From Calamus simplicifolius (Eukaryota; Streptophyta; Magnoliopsida; Arecales; Arecaceae), in assembly GCA_900491605.1 (NCBI GenBank), contig UESW01001677.1, positions 149,877-213,876 on the forward strand: a DNA stretch of 64,000 nucleotides, in the 5' to 3' direction. Below the pieces are notes generated by a model that saw only the letters and a program-made list of their open reading frames with translations, searched no databases and was not told where the DNA came from. Positions 1 through 11,559 of this stretch are shown here, piece by piece (the stretch's first letter is position 1; each line of letters begins with the position of its first letter). A program made the position numbers and the translations under genes.

Positions 1-126
1 GACCTTCGTAGATTATCTGGTGTGGTCTTCCCTGACGTGGCCTGCTGACTCTGGGTTGCTGGTACAGGAACATCCAAGGACTGGTTCGACTGACCCGAAC
101 TCTGGTCCGAACTGATGTCCTCATCA
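1..126 (-). repeat. 3' LTR of gypsy A (partial)
   Basis: Near-identical to 4971-5096 with a few substitutions. It begins on the minus strand with TGATGAGGACATCAG, immediately after the polypurine tract. The pol reading frame stays open through this segment to the window edge. Confidence 0.9.
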
Positions 127-141
127 CTCTCCCCTTCCTCT
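127..141 (-). promoter_or_regulatory. Polypurine tract of gypsy A
   Basis: The minus strand reads AGAGGAAGGGGAGAG directly before the TG of the 3' LTR, the expected place for plus-strand DNA priming. Confidence 0.85.
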
Positions 142-3100
142 GAAAAGCTTGACCTCAAGCTCGAATTCTCTCCTGCATAAGGGGTCAGATGCCGAATGTT
201 GAACACATCCGAAATGAAGACATCATCTGGTAACTCAACCCGATAGGCATTGTCACCAAATTTCTCCAATACCTGGCATGGACCTATCTTCTTCGGCTTG
301 AGCTTCGTTAAAGCTCCTGTGGATACCGCTCCCTCGGTAAGTAAACCCATACCAAATCGCCCACTTCAAAGGACTGTTGCCGACGCTGCTGATCAGCTTT
401 CGCCTTGTATTTGGCGTAAGTCTGCTCCATTTGGCTCTAACAGTCGCATGTATCTCCTGCAAGTCAGACACTCTATCTTCGACCTTCTGACTCACCTTCT
501 CTGGCGTCTCAACTGGCAGAACATCCAAAGGACCTCTTGGCAAGAACCCAAACAGTATCTGAAACGGAGCAAACCCTGTAGAACGGTTCACTGAAGAGTT
601 GAACTCAAACTCAATCTTCGGCAAACACAAATCCCAGCTCCTGAATTCATGCACATTTGCCCGCAACAGATTACCCAAGCTACGGTTGACAACTTCAGTC
701 TGTCCATCCGTCTGAGGATGATAAGGACTGCTGAATTTCAACTTTGTGCCCAACTTCTTCCACAGCTCTCGCCAGAAGTGTCCCATAAACTTGCTGTCCC
801 TGTCTGACACTATGGATGCCGGTATACCAAAATGCCGAACCACTGAAGCAAAATATAAGTCAGCAACCTTTGACGCATCAAAAGTGGTTTTGCATGGCAA
901 GAAACACGCCACCTTACTGAACCGATCCACAATCACCATAATCGAATCCAGTCCCCTTGCTGTCCGCGGCAATCCTACACAAAGTCCATAGAAACATCTC
1001 GCCATGGTGCCTCTGGGATAGGTAAAGGCGTGTACATACCTTGGTTCGTGTCTGTCCCCTTCGACTCTTGACACAACCTGCACCTCTTCACAAAAGCTTG
1101 ACATCTCGGTCAAGACCAGGCCAATAAAACCGCTGCCGAATCAACCAGGCTGTTTTATCCCTTCCGAAGTGACCCTGGTTATGCAGTTCCTGGATGATCA
1201 ACACACGAAGAGACGTATCAGGAACACATAAGCAGTTACCTCGAAACAAATATCCATCATGGAGAACGAAATCAGTTCGCTCCCCCGCCTCAATTTTGGC
1301 CAAAATCCCCTTGAAGTGCTCATCCACACGAATGTCCTCCCTTACACTCTCAAAGCCGAGAGTGTACACATGCATAGCGCCAATCAACAAGCTCCGCCTA
1401 CTCAAAGCATCAGCCACTCTATTCAACGTACCAGACTTGTGCTTGATGCTGAAAGTGTATTCCTGCAAGGCACTCACCCACTTCGCATGCCTTGAACTCA
1501 GTTTATGCTGACCCTGTAAAAACTTCAGCGCCTGATGGTCTGAATACAGTACAAACTCTCGCTGAATCAAGTAGTGGCGCCAATGCTGCAAGGACCTCAC
1601 AATGGCGTACAATTCCAGATCATAAACCGAGTAAGTCAGTTTAGCTCCTCCCAGCTTCTCACTGAAGTATGCAACTGGTCTTCCTTCCTGGTTAAGCACT
1701 GCCCCAATTCCAGTCTTCGAAGCATCACAATCCACCTCAAAAACTCTATCAAAATCAGGAAGAACCAATAAAGGAGCTTCGGTCAATCTGACTTTCAGCC
1801 CATCAAATGCCTCCTGTGCGGCATCATTCCACCCGAATCTGGCTCCCTTCAACAATTCCGTTAAAGGTGCAGCCAGCTCACTATACCCCTTGACAAACCT
1901 GCGATAAAACCCTGCAAGACCCAAAAAGGATCTCAATTCTGTCAAGGTTGAAGGTACTGGCCATTCCACAATTGCATGCACCTTATTCCTATCTGGGAGA
2001 ATCCCCTCTCCAGTCACAACGTACCCCAGAAAAATTAGTCTCCCAACCATCCAAATGCACTTCTCTGGGTTAGCAACTAACTGGTTCTCACGTAACACTG
2101 ACAAAACCTGTGCCACATGGCCCACATGCTCTTCGGCTGTCCTGCTGTATATCAAAATATCATCAAAGTAGACAACCACAAATGAGCTAAGAAATGGACG
2201 TAAAACCTGGTTCATTACGCGCATGAACGTGCTCGGCGCGTTTGACAACCCAAATGGCATTACCAACCATTCATACAGCCCTTCCTTAGTCTTGAAGGCT
2301 GTCTTCCATTCGTCTCCAGGCTTCATCCTTATCTGATGGTACCCACTCTTCAAATCAATCTTCGTGAAGACCTTAGCACCACTCAACTGATCAAGCATGT
2401 CGTCCAACCTCGGTATCGGGAACCTGTACTTCACAGTAATTTTGTTAACCGCGCGGCTGTCGACACACATGCGCCACGTACCATCCTTCTTCGGTACCAA
2501 AAGGGCTGGCACCGCGCACGGGCTAATGCTCTCCCGTACGAACCCCTTGTCCAAAAGTTCTTGGACCTGCCTCCTCAATTCCTCATGCTGTTGCGGTGTC
2601 ATCCGATAATGAGCCTTATTCGGCAACACTGAGCCCGGAATAAGGTCAATGCCGTGCTGAATATCTCGGAGAGGTGGTAATCCAGCCGGTAGCTCCTTTG
2701 ATACAACATCTCGGAATTCCTCCAAGATAGACACCAACTCCTCAGGAATCATATTCGGCCTTTGCTCCTCTTCCACGCCGAAGTCTCCTGACTTGCTCAC
2801 CAAAGCAAAACAAACATCCTCTCCATCCAAACTCGCATCGAATTCTGTGCTTGGTAAACAAATTACCGTATTCTGTCCACTCACTTCCTGAAGCGGCTTC
2901 AAAATAACTTTCCTCCCATCTGGACGCAGCATATAACTGTGGGTGTACCCGTTGTACACTGCCCTGTTATCAAACTGCCACGGACGCCCCAGTATGATGT
3001 GAGTAGCATCCATTGGAACAACATCCGCCTCAATAGTTGTCTCGAAATGAGGACCAAAACACAGTGACAACTTACACCTTCGGCTGACCTGAATGTCTGC

Positions 3101-4503
3101 ATTTCGGTTCACCCAACCGAGCTTATATGGATGTGGGTGAGGGTCTGTCTGCAACCCCAGCTTCTTCACAGCCTCCTCTGCTATCACATTCTCCCAACTG
3201 CCGGAGTCTATGATAACACGACATGTTTTGCCAGCCACAAAACATTTCGTTGTGAAGATGTCATGCCGACGCCAATCTTCATCTGATCTCGGCGCCAGAC
3301 ACATTCTTCGTATCACTAAGCTCTCCCCTTGAATATGGTCCGGATCAATAACACACAGCTCATCATCAAATTCCTCATCCTCAGGGAACTCTCCTCCATA
3401 TTCGCCCTCCATATACTCCTCCATATACAACTGAGCTCGCGCCTTGGGGCATTCATTGGCATAGTGCCCCAAATTCTGACACCGATGGCAGCGAATGTTA
3501 GCCCTGTTGCTGCCCACTCTCGCCTGAGAACCTGAGGTTCCATTCGACCCTGTTGGTCTTGGAGGTGCTGATGCCTGCGGCCTCGCTACTGGAGGCATAA
3601 ATTTGCCCCCTGAATTCTGCCCTGAACTCTGGCCCGTAGTAAAACCCCCTCTGCTCTGAAACCCCCTGTTTCTCATCAAGCTCTTTTCCACTGCCTGAGC
3701 CCTCATATGCGCATCTCCTACACTATCAATTCGATGCACAGCCAGTGCATCTTGGATTGGCAGCCGCAAGCCATGAAGATACATGGCTATCAATCTCGGT
3801 TCAGCCTCAATCAACCGATTTCGTGCAACCAATCGATAAAATTCAGTTGTGTACTCCTCGACGCTCCGACTACCTTGCGTCAAACTATGCAACTTCGAAT
3901 ACAAAATCTGCTCATGGTTCGGAGGCAAAAACTCCCTGTTCATCTCCTGCTTTAGCGCTGCCCATGACGCTAATGGAGGTCTCCCATCCATATATCTACG
4001 ATAGTGCTGCGCATGCCACCAAGCAGCAGCCCTATCTCTGAATCGAATTGTGACAAGCGGTACCTGCTTGTCTAAGGGCACCTCCTTCAGACGAAAAACG
4101 TCATCGACCTGAAGGGTCCAATCAACATACTCGTCTGGGTTAATTCCTCCTTTAAACTCTGGAATTTCGACCCTGAAGCCTGCTTCCCACCGATTCTGAT
4201 TTTCGAAATAGGGAGGTTGATCGAAATACCTTGGAAGTCCAACATCAGGCCTCTGTTGCCCTCTTCGAATTGGTGGTGCCTCCAGATTTTTGAAACCCCT
4301 CTCCCTACCTCCATCAATTTCATCACGCTCCTCCACTCGAATGGGTTGGGCACGATTTTGCACCTCCATCCGCGCCATCATCGCCTGCATGGTTTGCATC
4401 ATCTGTTGCATCACCTGGTGCTGGTCTCGCATGGCGTCTTGCATAGCATCTCTCACGGCGTCTCTCAGGGATTGATCGTTGTTCTTCTGCTCCATTGGAT
4501 CAA

Positions 4504-4516
4504 GGCTCTGATACCA
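4504..4516 (-). promoter_or_regulatory. Primer binding site of gypsy A (tRNA-Met type)
   Basis: The minus strand reads TGGTATCAGAGCC, complementary to the 3' end of initiator tRNA-Met as commonly used by plant LTR elements. It lies three bases after the LTR end. Confidence 0.9.
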
Positions 4517-4519
4517 AGT

Positions 4520-5096
4520 TGATGCAGGGCGATATTCAAAACGCCTGCAACTCAAGAACGATCTAATCTGCGAGAAAAGAATTCGTCCAGGTTTGGTTCG
4601 AATCTTGACAAGAAAAGGGGAAAATTTTGAATTTGATCACTCACAATCCAAAATTTAAAGGAAGAGCAATTGAATTTTCAATTCAATTGTTTTGAATCAG
4701 AAAAAGAAAACATTCATCTTAATTCAAGAAAAAAAAAGAAAATCTAAAATAGCGTCTTTCTTCTCTGCCTCTGACGGCGCCCAAAGCCAAGCTTAAATAA
4801 AAGAGATAAAACCCTAACATCATAAGTTTAGAAAAATTACAACTATGCCATTAAAAACGAAAACAGGCCCAAAACTCCTATCAGACAAGCCCGGATGGCC
4901 AAAATCCACAGCAGCTCATCGCCCAGTCCGACACATGAAATTTCAAGCCCGTTTGTTCTGCAACCTCTTTGACCTTCGTAGATTATCTGGTGTGGTCTTC
5001 CCTGACGTGGCCTGCTGACTCTGGGTTGCTGGTACAGGAACATCCAAGGACTAGTTTGACTGACCCGAACTCTAGTCCAAACTGATGTCCTCATCA
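4520..5096 (-). repeat. 5' LTR of gypsy A (577 bp)
   Basis: Bounded on the plus strand by TGATGCAGG and CCTCATCA. It sits between the primer binding site and the start of the GC-rich array. The right end matches the 126 bp of 3' LTR at the window start. Confidence 0.88.
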
Positions 5097-5940
5097 GGCC
5101 GGCTGGGAGATGCCGGGGCCGCCTAGCTTGGACATGCCGGGGGCAATCTGGAAGGTGCCAGGGCCGCCTGGGAGGTGCCAAGGCCGCCTTGCTTGGACAC
5201 GCCGGGGCCGGCTAGCAAGGTGTCGGGGCCGGCTGGGAGGTGCCGGGCCGCTTGGCTTGGACACGCCGGGGCCGGCTAGCAAGGTGTCGGGGCCTGCTGG
5301 GAGGTGTTGGGTGTCGGCCTTGGAGGCGCCGGGGCCGGCTGGGAGATGCCGGGGTCGGCTGGGAGAGTGCCGGGGCCGCCTAGCTTGGATACGCCGGGGG
5401 CCGGCTAAGAGAGTGCCGGGGCCACCTAGCTTGGACACGCCGGGGTTAGGCTGGAAGGTGCCGAGGCCGGCTGGGTGGTGCCGGGGCCACCTAGCTTGGG
5501 CACGCTGGGTCCGGCTAGCAAGGTGCCGGGGCCGGCTAGGAGAGTGCCGGGGCCGGCTGGGAGATGTCAGAGCTGCCTAGCTTGGACGCGCCGGGGGCCG
5601 GCTTGGAGAGTGCCGGGGCCGCCTAGCTTGGACACGCCGGGGGCCGGCTAGGAGAGTGCTGGAGCCGCCTAGCTTGGACACGCCGGGGGCAGGCTGGAAG
5701 GTGTCGAGGCCGGCTGGGAGGTACCGGGGCCGCCTGGCTTGGACATGCCGGGTCCGGCTAGCAAGGTGCCGAGGCCGGCTGGGAGAGTACCGGGGTCGGC
5801 TGGGAGATGCTGGAGCTGCTTAGCTTGGATGCGCCGAGGGCCGGCTTGGAGAGTGTCGGGGCCGCTTAGCTTGGACACGCCGGGGGCCGGCTAGGAGAGT
5901 GCCGGGACCGGCTGGGAGATGCCAGGGCCGGCTGGGAGGT
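5097..5940. repeat. About 46-bp GC-rich minisatellite in the LTR of element B
   Basis: Degenerate units alternate GCCGGGGCCGCC, TAGCTTGGACACGCCGG and GGCCGGCTAGGAGAGT-like blocks, with unit length near 46 bp and variable joining. Open frames across it are by-products of the repeat. The same array occurs in the other LTR at about 12580-13388. Confidence 0.85.
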
Positions 5941-6290
5941 GTCAGTCATGGAGCTGTCGGCCTTGGAGGCGTCGGCTTTGGAGCTGTCGGCCTTGGAGGC
6001 GTCGGCCTTGGAGCTGTCGGCCATGGAGCTCTCGGCCTTGGAGCTGTCGGCCATGGAGCTGTCGACCATGGAGCTGCCGGCCTTGGAGCTGTCGGCCATG
6101 GAGCTCTCGGCCTTGGAGCTATCGGCCATGGAGATGTCGGCCTTGGAGCTGTCAGCCTTATTGGTGCCGGCCTTGGAGCTGTCAGCCTTGGAGCTGTCGG
6201 CCCTGGAGGTGCCGGCCTTGGAGCTGTCGGCCTTGGAGCTGTCGGCCTTGGAGGCGTCGGCCATGGAGCTCTCGGCCATGGAGCAATTGG
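5941..6290. repeat. 15-bp minisatellite in the 3' LTR of element B, about 23 copies
   Basis: Tandem GTCGGCCTTGGAGCT with variants (CCATGGAG, GAGGC). Because 15 is a multiple of three, all frames stay open, which gives spurious low-complexity proteins on both strands. The matching array in the other LTR has only about seven copies. Confidence 0.9.
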
Positions 6291-6409
6291 GTGCGCGTGG
6301 CTTTATGAGGCCATAAACGCTACCATGGCCGAAGGGCCCTTTGGAGGCCAAAGGGGGGCTCCAGCGGTTTCCTTCACGGTTCTCTAACGGCGTTGGATCA
6401 GCCACATCA

Positions 6410-6429
6410 GATGCCCCCTCGCCCCTGAG
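6410..6429 (-). promoter_or_regulatory. Polypurine tract of element B
   Basis: The minus strand reads CTCAGGGGCGAGGGGGCATC immediately before the TGATGTGG start of the 3' LTR. It supports minus-strand orientation. Confidence 0.65.
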
Positions 6430-6486
6430 ATGAAGCGGGTCCACCCCAATAAGGCGAAAGGGGTGTTACCTTCCAAGTGGCTGATC

Positions 6487-8890
6487 CTCGCTTGATGCAG
6501 GGCTTCATGCCTGGCCAGTGCAGGGCTTTGGGTGCCGAAGGATGTCGGGCTTCATGCCTGGCTGGTGCAAGGCTTCATGCCTGGCTAGTAAAGGGCTTTA
6601 TCCGCCGACAGGTGCCGGGCTTCATGCCTGGCTGGTGTAGGGATTTAGGTGCCAACGGGTGTCAGGCTTCATGCCTGGCTGGTGCAGGGCTTCAGGCGCC
6701 GACGGGTGCAGGGCTCGGGCTTCATGCCTGGCTGGTGCAGGGCTTTGGGTGCCGACGGGTGTCGGGCTTCATGCCTGGCTGGTGCAGGGCTTCATGCCTG
6801 GCTGGTACAGGGCTTTAGGTGCCGATAGGTGTCGGGCTTCATGCCTGGCTAGTGCAGGGCTTTGGGTGCCGACGGGTGTCGGGCTTCATGCCTGGCTGGT
6901 GCAGGGCTTTAGGTGCCGACATGTGTCAGGCTTTATGCCTGGCTGGTGCAGGGCTTTGGGTGCCGATGGGTGTCAGGCTTCATGCATGCTGGTGCAGGGC
7001 TTTAGGTGCCGATGGGTGTCGGGCTTCATGCCTGGCTGGTGCAGGGCTTTAGGTGCCGACGGATGTCGGGCTTCATGTCTGGCTGGTGCAGGGCTTCATG
7101 CCTGGCTGGTGCAGGGCTTTAGGTGCCGACGGGTGCCGAGCTTCATGCCTGGCTGGTGCAGGGCTTTGGGTGCCGACGGGTGTCGGGCTTCATGCCTGGC
7201 TAGTGCAGGGCTTCAAGCGCTGACGGGTGCCGGGCTTCATGCCTGGCTAGTGCAGGGCTTTAGGTGCCGACGGGTGTCTAGCTTCATGCCTGGCTGGTGC
7301 AGGGCTTTGGGTGTCGACAGGTGTCGGGCTTCATGACTGGCTGGTGCAGGGCTTTAGGTGCCGACGGGTGTCGGGCTTCATGCCTAGCTGGTGCAGGGCT
7401 TTAGGTGCCAACGGGTGTCGAGCTTCATGCCTGGCTGGTGCAGGGCTTTAGGTGCCGACGGATGTCGGGCTTCATGCCTAGCTGGTGCAGGGCTTTAGGT
7501 GCCGACGGGTGTCGGGCTTCATGCCTGGCTGGTGCAGGGCTTTAGGTGCCGACGGGTGTCGGGCTTCATGCCTGGCTGGTGTAGGGCTTTAGGTGCCGAC
7601 GGGTGTCGGGCTTCATGCCTAGCTGGTGCAGGGCTTCATGCCTGGCTGGTGCAGGGCTTTATCCGCCGACGGGTGCCGGGCTTCATGCCTGGCTGGTGCA
7701 GGGCTTTAGGTGCCGACGGGTGTCAGGCTTCATGCCTGGCTGGTGCAGGGCTTCAGGCGCCGACGGGTGCCGGGCTTCATGCCTGGCTAGTGCAGGGCTT
7801 TGGGTGCCGATGGGTGTCGGGCTTCATGTCTGGCTGGTGCAGGGCTTTAGGTGCCGATGGGTGTCGGGCTTCATGCCTGGCTGGTGCAGGGCTTTAGGTG
7901 CCGACGGGTGTCGAGCTTCATGCCTGGCTAGTGCAGGGCTTTGGGTGCCGACGGGTGTCGGGCTTCATGCCTGGCTGGTGCAGGGCTTTAGGTGCTGACA
8001 GGTGTCGGGCTTCATGCCTGGCTGGTGCAGGGCTTTAGGTGCCGACGGGTGTCGGGCTTCATGCCTGGCTGGTGCAGGGCTTTAGGTGCCGACGGATGTC
8101 GGGCTTCATGCCTGGCTGGTGCAGGGCTTCATGCCTGGCTGGTGCAGGGCTTTAGGTGCCGACGGGTGCCGGGCTTCATGCCTGGCTGGTGCAGGGCTTT
8201 AGATGCCGACGGGTGTCGGGCTTCATGCCTGGCTGGTGCAGGGCTTTGGGTGCCGACGGGTGTCGGGCTTCATGCCTGGCTAGTGCAGGGCTTCAGGCGC
8301 CGATGGGTGCCGGGATTCATGCCTGGTTGGTGCAGGGCTTTAGGTGCCGACGGGTGTCGGGCTTCATGCCTGACTGGTGCAGGGCTTTGGGTGCCGATGG
8401 GTGTCGGGCTTCATGCCTGGCGGGTGCAGTGCTTTAGGTGCCGACGGGTGTCGGGCTTGATGCCTAGCTAGTGCAGGGCTTTAGGTGCCGACGGGTGTCG
8501 GGCTTCATGCCTGGCTGGTGCATGGCTTTAGGTGCCGACGGGTGCCAGGCTTCATGCCTGGCTGGTGTAGGGCTTTAGGTGCCGACGGGTGTCGGGCTTC
8601 ATGCCTGGCTGGTGCAAGGCTTCATGTCTGGCTGGTGCAGGGCTTCATGCCTGGCTGGTGCAGGGCTTTATCCGCCGACGGGTGCCGGGCTTCATGCCTG
8701 GCTGGTGCAGGGCTTTAGGTGCTGACGGGTGTCGGGCTTCATGCCTGGCTGGTGCAGGGCTTCGGGCGCCGACGGGTGCCAGGCTTCATGCCTGGCTGGT
8801 GCAAGGCTTTGGGTGCCGACGGGTGTCGGGCTTCATGCCTGGCTGGTGCAGGGCTTTAGGTGCCGACGGGTGTCGGGCTTCATGCCTGGC
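6487..8890. repeat. 47-bp tandem array, roughly 50 copies, internal region of element B
   Basis: The unit runs GGGCTTCATGCCTGGCTGG, TGCAGGGCTT, then TAGGTGCCGACGGGTGTC. Variants carry TCCGCCGAC or CAGGCGCCGAC in the second half. Short 23-24-bp partial units (a doubled GGCTTCATGCCTGGCTGGTGCA) recur at intervals. Copies are highly similar. 47 is not a multiple of three, so the frames drift and the many ORFs here are not genes. Confidence 0.92.
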
Positions 8891-11065
8891 TGACCCAGGG
8901 CTTTTTGTTGCTGAGAGCCGGTGGTGCAACGCTGTGCCAGTGGTACATTGGGCTTCATGCCTGGCTGGCCCAGGGCTTTTGTGCCGACCGGGGTCGGGCT
9001 TTATGCCTGGCTGGCCCAGGGCTTTGGTGCCGACCGGAGTCGGGCTTTATGCCTGGCTGGCTCAGGGCTTTGGTGCCGACCGGAGTCGGGCTTCATGCCT
9101 GGTTGGCCTAGGGCTTTTGTGTCGACCGGGGTCGGGCTTCATGCCTGGCTGGCCCAAGGCTTTTTGTTGCTGAGAGCCGATGGTGCACCGCTCTGCTAGT
9201 AGTACACTGGGCTTCATGCCTGGCTGGCCCAGGGCTTTTGTGCCGACGGGGTCGGGCTTCATGCCTGGCTGGCCCAAGGCTTTAGGTGCCGACGGGTGTC
9301 GGGCTTCATGCCTGGCTGGTGCAGAGCTTCATGCCTGGCTGGTGCAAGGCTTTAGGTGCCGACGGGTGCCGGGCTTCATGCCTGGCTGGTGCAGGGCTTT
9401 AGGTGCCGACGGGTGTCGGGCTTTATGCCTGGCTGGTGCAGGGCTTTATCCGCCGACGAGTGTCGGGCTTCATGCCTGGCTGGTGCAGGGCTTTAGGTGC
9501 CGACGGGTGTCGGGCTTCATGCCTAGCTGGTGCAGGGCTTCAGGTGCCAACGGGTGTCGGGCTTCATGCCTGGCTGGCCCAGGGCTTTTTGTTGCTGAGA
9601 GCCGGTGGTGCACCGCTCTGCCAGTGGTACACTGGGCTTCATGCCTGGCTGGCCCAGGGCTTTTGTGCCGGCGCTCGGGGCCGGTCGGGGCCATCCCTGC
9701 TGGACCCGAGCTTTTGTTGCTAAGAGCCGGTGGTGCACCGCTCTGCCAGTGGTACACTGGGCTTCATGCCTTGCTAGCCCAGAGCTTTTGTGCCGATGCT
9801 CGGGGCCGGCTGATGCCGTCCCTGCTAGACCCGGGCTTTTGTTGCTGAGGGCCGGTGGTGCACCGCTCTGCCAGTGGTACACTGGGCTTCATGCTTGGCT
9901 GGCCCAGGGCTTTTGTACCGACCGGGGTCGGGCTTCATGTCTGGCTGGCCCAGGGCTTTTGTGCCGGCGCTCGGGGCCGGCCGGGGCCGTCCCTGCTGGA
10001 CCCGGGCTTTTGTTGGTGAGAGCCGGTGGTGCACCGCTCTGCTAGTGGTACACTAGGATTCATGCCTGGCTGGTCCAGGGCTTTTGTGCTGACCGGGGTT
10101 GGGCTTCATGCCTGGCTGGCCTAGGGCTTTTGTGCTGGCGCTCGAGGCCGGCCGAGGCCGTCCCTGCTGGACCCAGGCTTTTGTTGCTGAGAGCCGATGG
10201 TGCACCGCTCTGCCAGTGGTACACTGGGCTTCATGCCTAGCTGGCCCAGGGTTTTTGTGCCGACCGGGGTCGGGCTTCATGCCTGGCTGGCCCAGGGCTT
10301 TTTTGCCGGCGCTCGGGGCCGGTCGGGGCCGTCCCTGCTGGACCCAGGCTTTTGTTGCTGAGAGCCGGTGGTGCACCACTCTGCCAGTGGTACACTGGGC
10401 TTCATGCCTGGCTGGCCCAGGGCTTTTGTGCCAGCGCTCGGGGCCGGCCGGGGTCGTCCCTGCTTGACCCGGGCTTTTGTTGCTGAGAGCCGGTGGTGCA
10501 CCACTCTGCCAGTGGTACACTGGGCTTCAAGCCTGGCTGGCCCATGGCTTTTGTGCCGGTGCTCGGGGCCGGCTGGGGCCGTCCCTGCTGGACTCGGGCT
10601 TTTATTGCTGAGAGCCGGTGGTGCACCACTCTGCCAGTGGTACACTGGGCTTCATGCATGGCTGGCCTAGGGATTTTGTGCCGACCGGGGTCGGGCTTCA
10701 TGCCTGGCTGGCCTAGGGCTTTTGTGTCGGCGCTCGGGGCTGGCCGGGGCCGTCCCTACTGGACCCGGGCTTTTGTTGCTGAGAGCTGGTGGTGCACCGC
10801 TCTGCCAATGGTACACTGGGCTTCATGCCTGGCTGGCCCAGGGCTTTGGTGCCGACCGGGGTCGGGCTTCATGCCTGGCTGGCCCAGGGCTTTTGTGCCG
10901 GCGCTCGAGGCCGGCCGGGGCTGTCCCTGCTGGACTCGGGCTTTTGTTGCTGAGAGCCGGTAGTGCACCGCTCTGCCAGTGGTACACTGGGCTTCATGCC
11001 TGGCTGGTCCAGGGCTTTTGTGCCGACCGGGGTCGGGCTTCATGTCTGGCTGGCCCAGGGCTTTT
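8891..11065. repeat. About 125-bp tandem array with 43-bp subrepeats, internal region of element B
   Basis: The long unit contains GGGCTTCATGCCTGGCTGG, CCCAGGGCTTTTGTGCCGGC, a GGGGCCGTCCCTGCTGGACC block, GTTGCTGAGAGCCGGTGG and CTCTGCCAGTGGTACACTGG. Spacing of successive copies near 10368 and 10493 is 125 bp. Shorter copies keep only the GACCGGGGTCGGGCTTCATG part. It shares the first 19 bp with the 47-bp unit, so the two arrays have a common origin. A block of 47-bp units recurs at about 9280-9575. ORFs here are artefacts. Confidence 0.9.
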
Positions 11066-11559
11066 TGACGCCAAAGTGAGGTTGGCCTTGGATGTTGATG
11101 CAAGGTAGATCTTCCTTGCATGACATTTTTAAGTATTAATGAAAGAAAACTGTCTTAAGTGCAATGTACTTAGCTCTTGTAGCACCCATGTTTTTCTTTT
11201 GCGGGTTTGAGCACTTTCTTCCGCTGGTGACCTGCCCCCCAGGGAGTCATGTTAGTCGGATTGGAAATGTCGTTGCCCTTACTTGGGCCTTCTCTCGCAT
11301 TGGAGGCCATGACGAGATGCCTGTGGCCTGGAAGAAGCTGGAAACTGGGACAAAGCTGGAGTCTGTTGAGGAAAGCCTCGACAGTTGGAGGTCATTGAAG
11401 ATGAATGGCTGGGAGAGTCCATCGAGGGCGTTGCTGAGAGTAGAAAGGTCGGAGGAGTTGCCGGGAGGGCTCTTTGCCTAGCTTTTTCTTTGAAGAGATT
11501 GATTGCCTACGGTGCTGAAGCTTAAGAGCAGCGGTCAAAGCCTTTTGTCCTCATCTTCT
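11066..11559. other. Unique internal segment of element B, no gene seen
   Basis: Non-repetitive sequence between the arrays and the gag-like relic. A plus-strand open frame at 11164-11481 is opposite to the element and shows no family I recognise. Treated as non-coding retrotransposon DNA. Confidence 0.5.

Larger units (their letters stand above)
1..4495 (-). pseudogene. gag-pol polyprotein of gypsy A (frameshifted)
   Basis: Starts at the ATG at 4495 (MEQKNNDQ). In order: gag with a CCHC knuckle (CHRCQNLGHYANEC, near 3470), an aspartic protease with DSG (near 3200), reverse transcriptase with YFDDIL (near 2150), RNase H, then the integrase HHCC-like region ending near 1088. The frame breaks there. 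The integrase core resumes at about 1000-253 with VDRFSKVACF, SDRDSKF and HPQTDGQTE. A further shift near 250 returns to a frame reading DVFNIRHLTPYAGE that continues into the 3' LTR. In the 5' LTR copy the matching frame meets TGA at about 4943, after a basic tail RRSKRLQNKRA. The breaks make it non-functional as written, though they are few enough to suggest a fairly recent insertion. Confidence 0.85.
1..5096 (-). mobile_element. Ty3/gypsy LTR retrotransposon A, CRM-like chromovirus, left end cut by the window
   Basis: Minus-strand element: 5' LTR at 4520-5096, primer binding site at 4504-4516, gag-pol between, polypurine tract at 127-141, and the first 126 bp of the 3' LTR at the left edge. 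The two LTR stretches match closely (1-126 versus 4971-5096) and both end in TCATCA, giving a TG start on the minus strand. The element lies inside a GC-rich tandem array that starts abruptly at 5097, so it inserted into the LTR of element B. The target duplication cannot be tested because the left flank is outside the window. Lineage is inferred from the RT region and from pol running into the 3' LTR. Confidence 0.9.
5097..6409 (-). repeat. 3' LTR of element B (partial, interrupted by gypsy A)
   Basis: Holds a GC-rich array (5097-5940), a 15-bp array (5941-6290) and a unique end (6291-6409) that also occurs at 13513-13632. The homology stops exactly at CACATCA in both copies. Confidence 0.75.

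Noticed and set aside
5899..6444. Long open frames encoding Ala/Asp/Ser/Lys or Gly/Leu/Val repeats on both strands
   Set aside because: They come from a 15-bp tandem repeat whose length is a multiple of three, which keeps every frame open; no start context or family match.
6487..8890. Possible CRISPR-like regular repeat array
   Set aside because: Units are head-to-tail without unique spacers, and the DNA is plant nuclear.
6477..10963. Many 70-220 residue frames with HAWLVQGF or PGWCRALGADG repeats as a repetitive protein gene
   Set aside because: Unit lengths of 47 and 125 bp shift the frame at each copy. The frames exist on both strands and lie in the body of a retrotransposon.
11164..11481. 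Plus-strand 105-residue frame as a gene
   Set aside because: It lies antisense within retrotransposon B, has no recognisable motif, and is flanked by element sequence.
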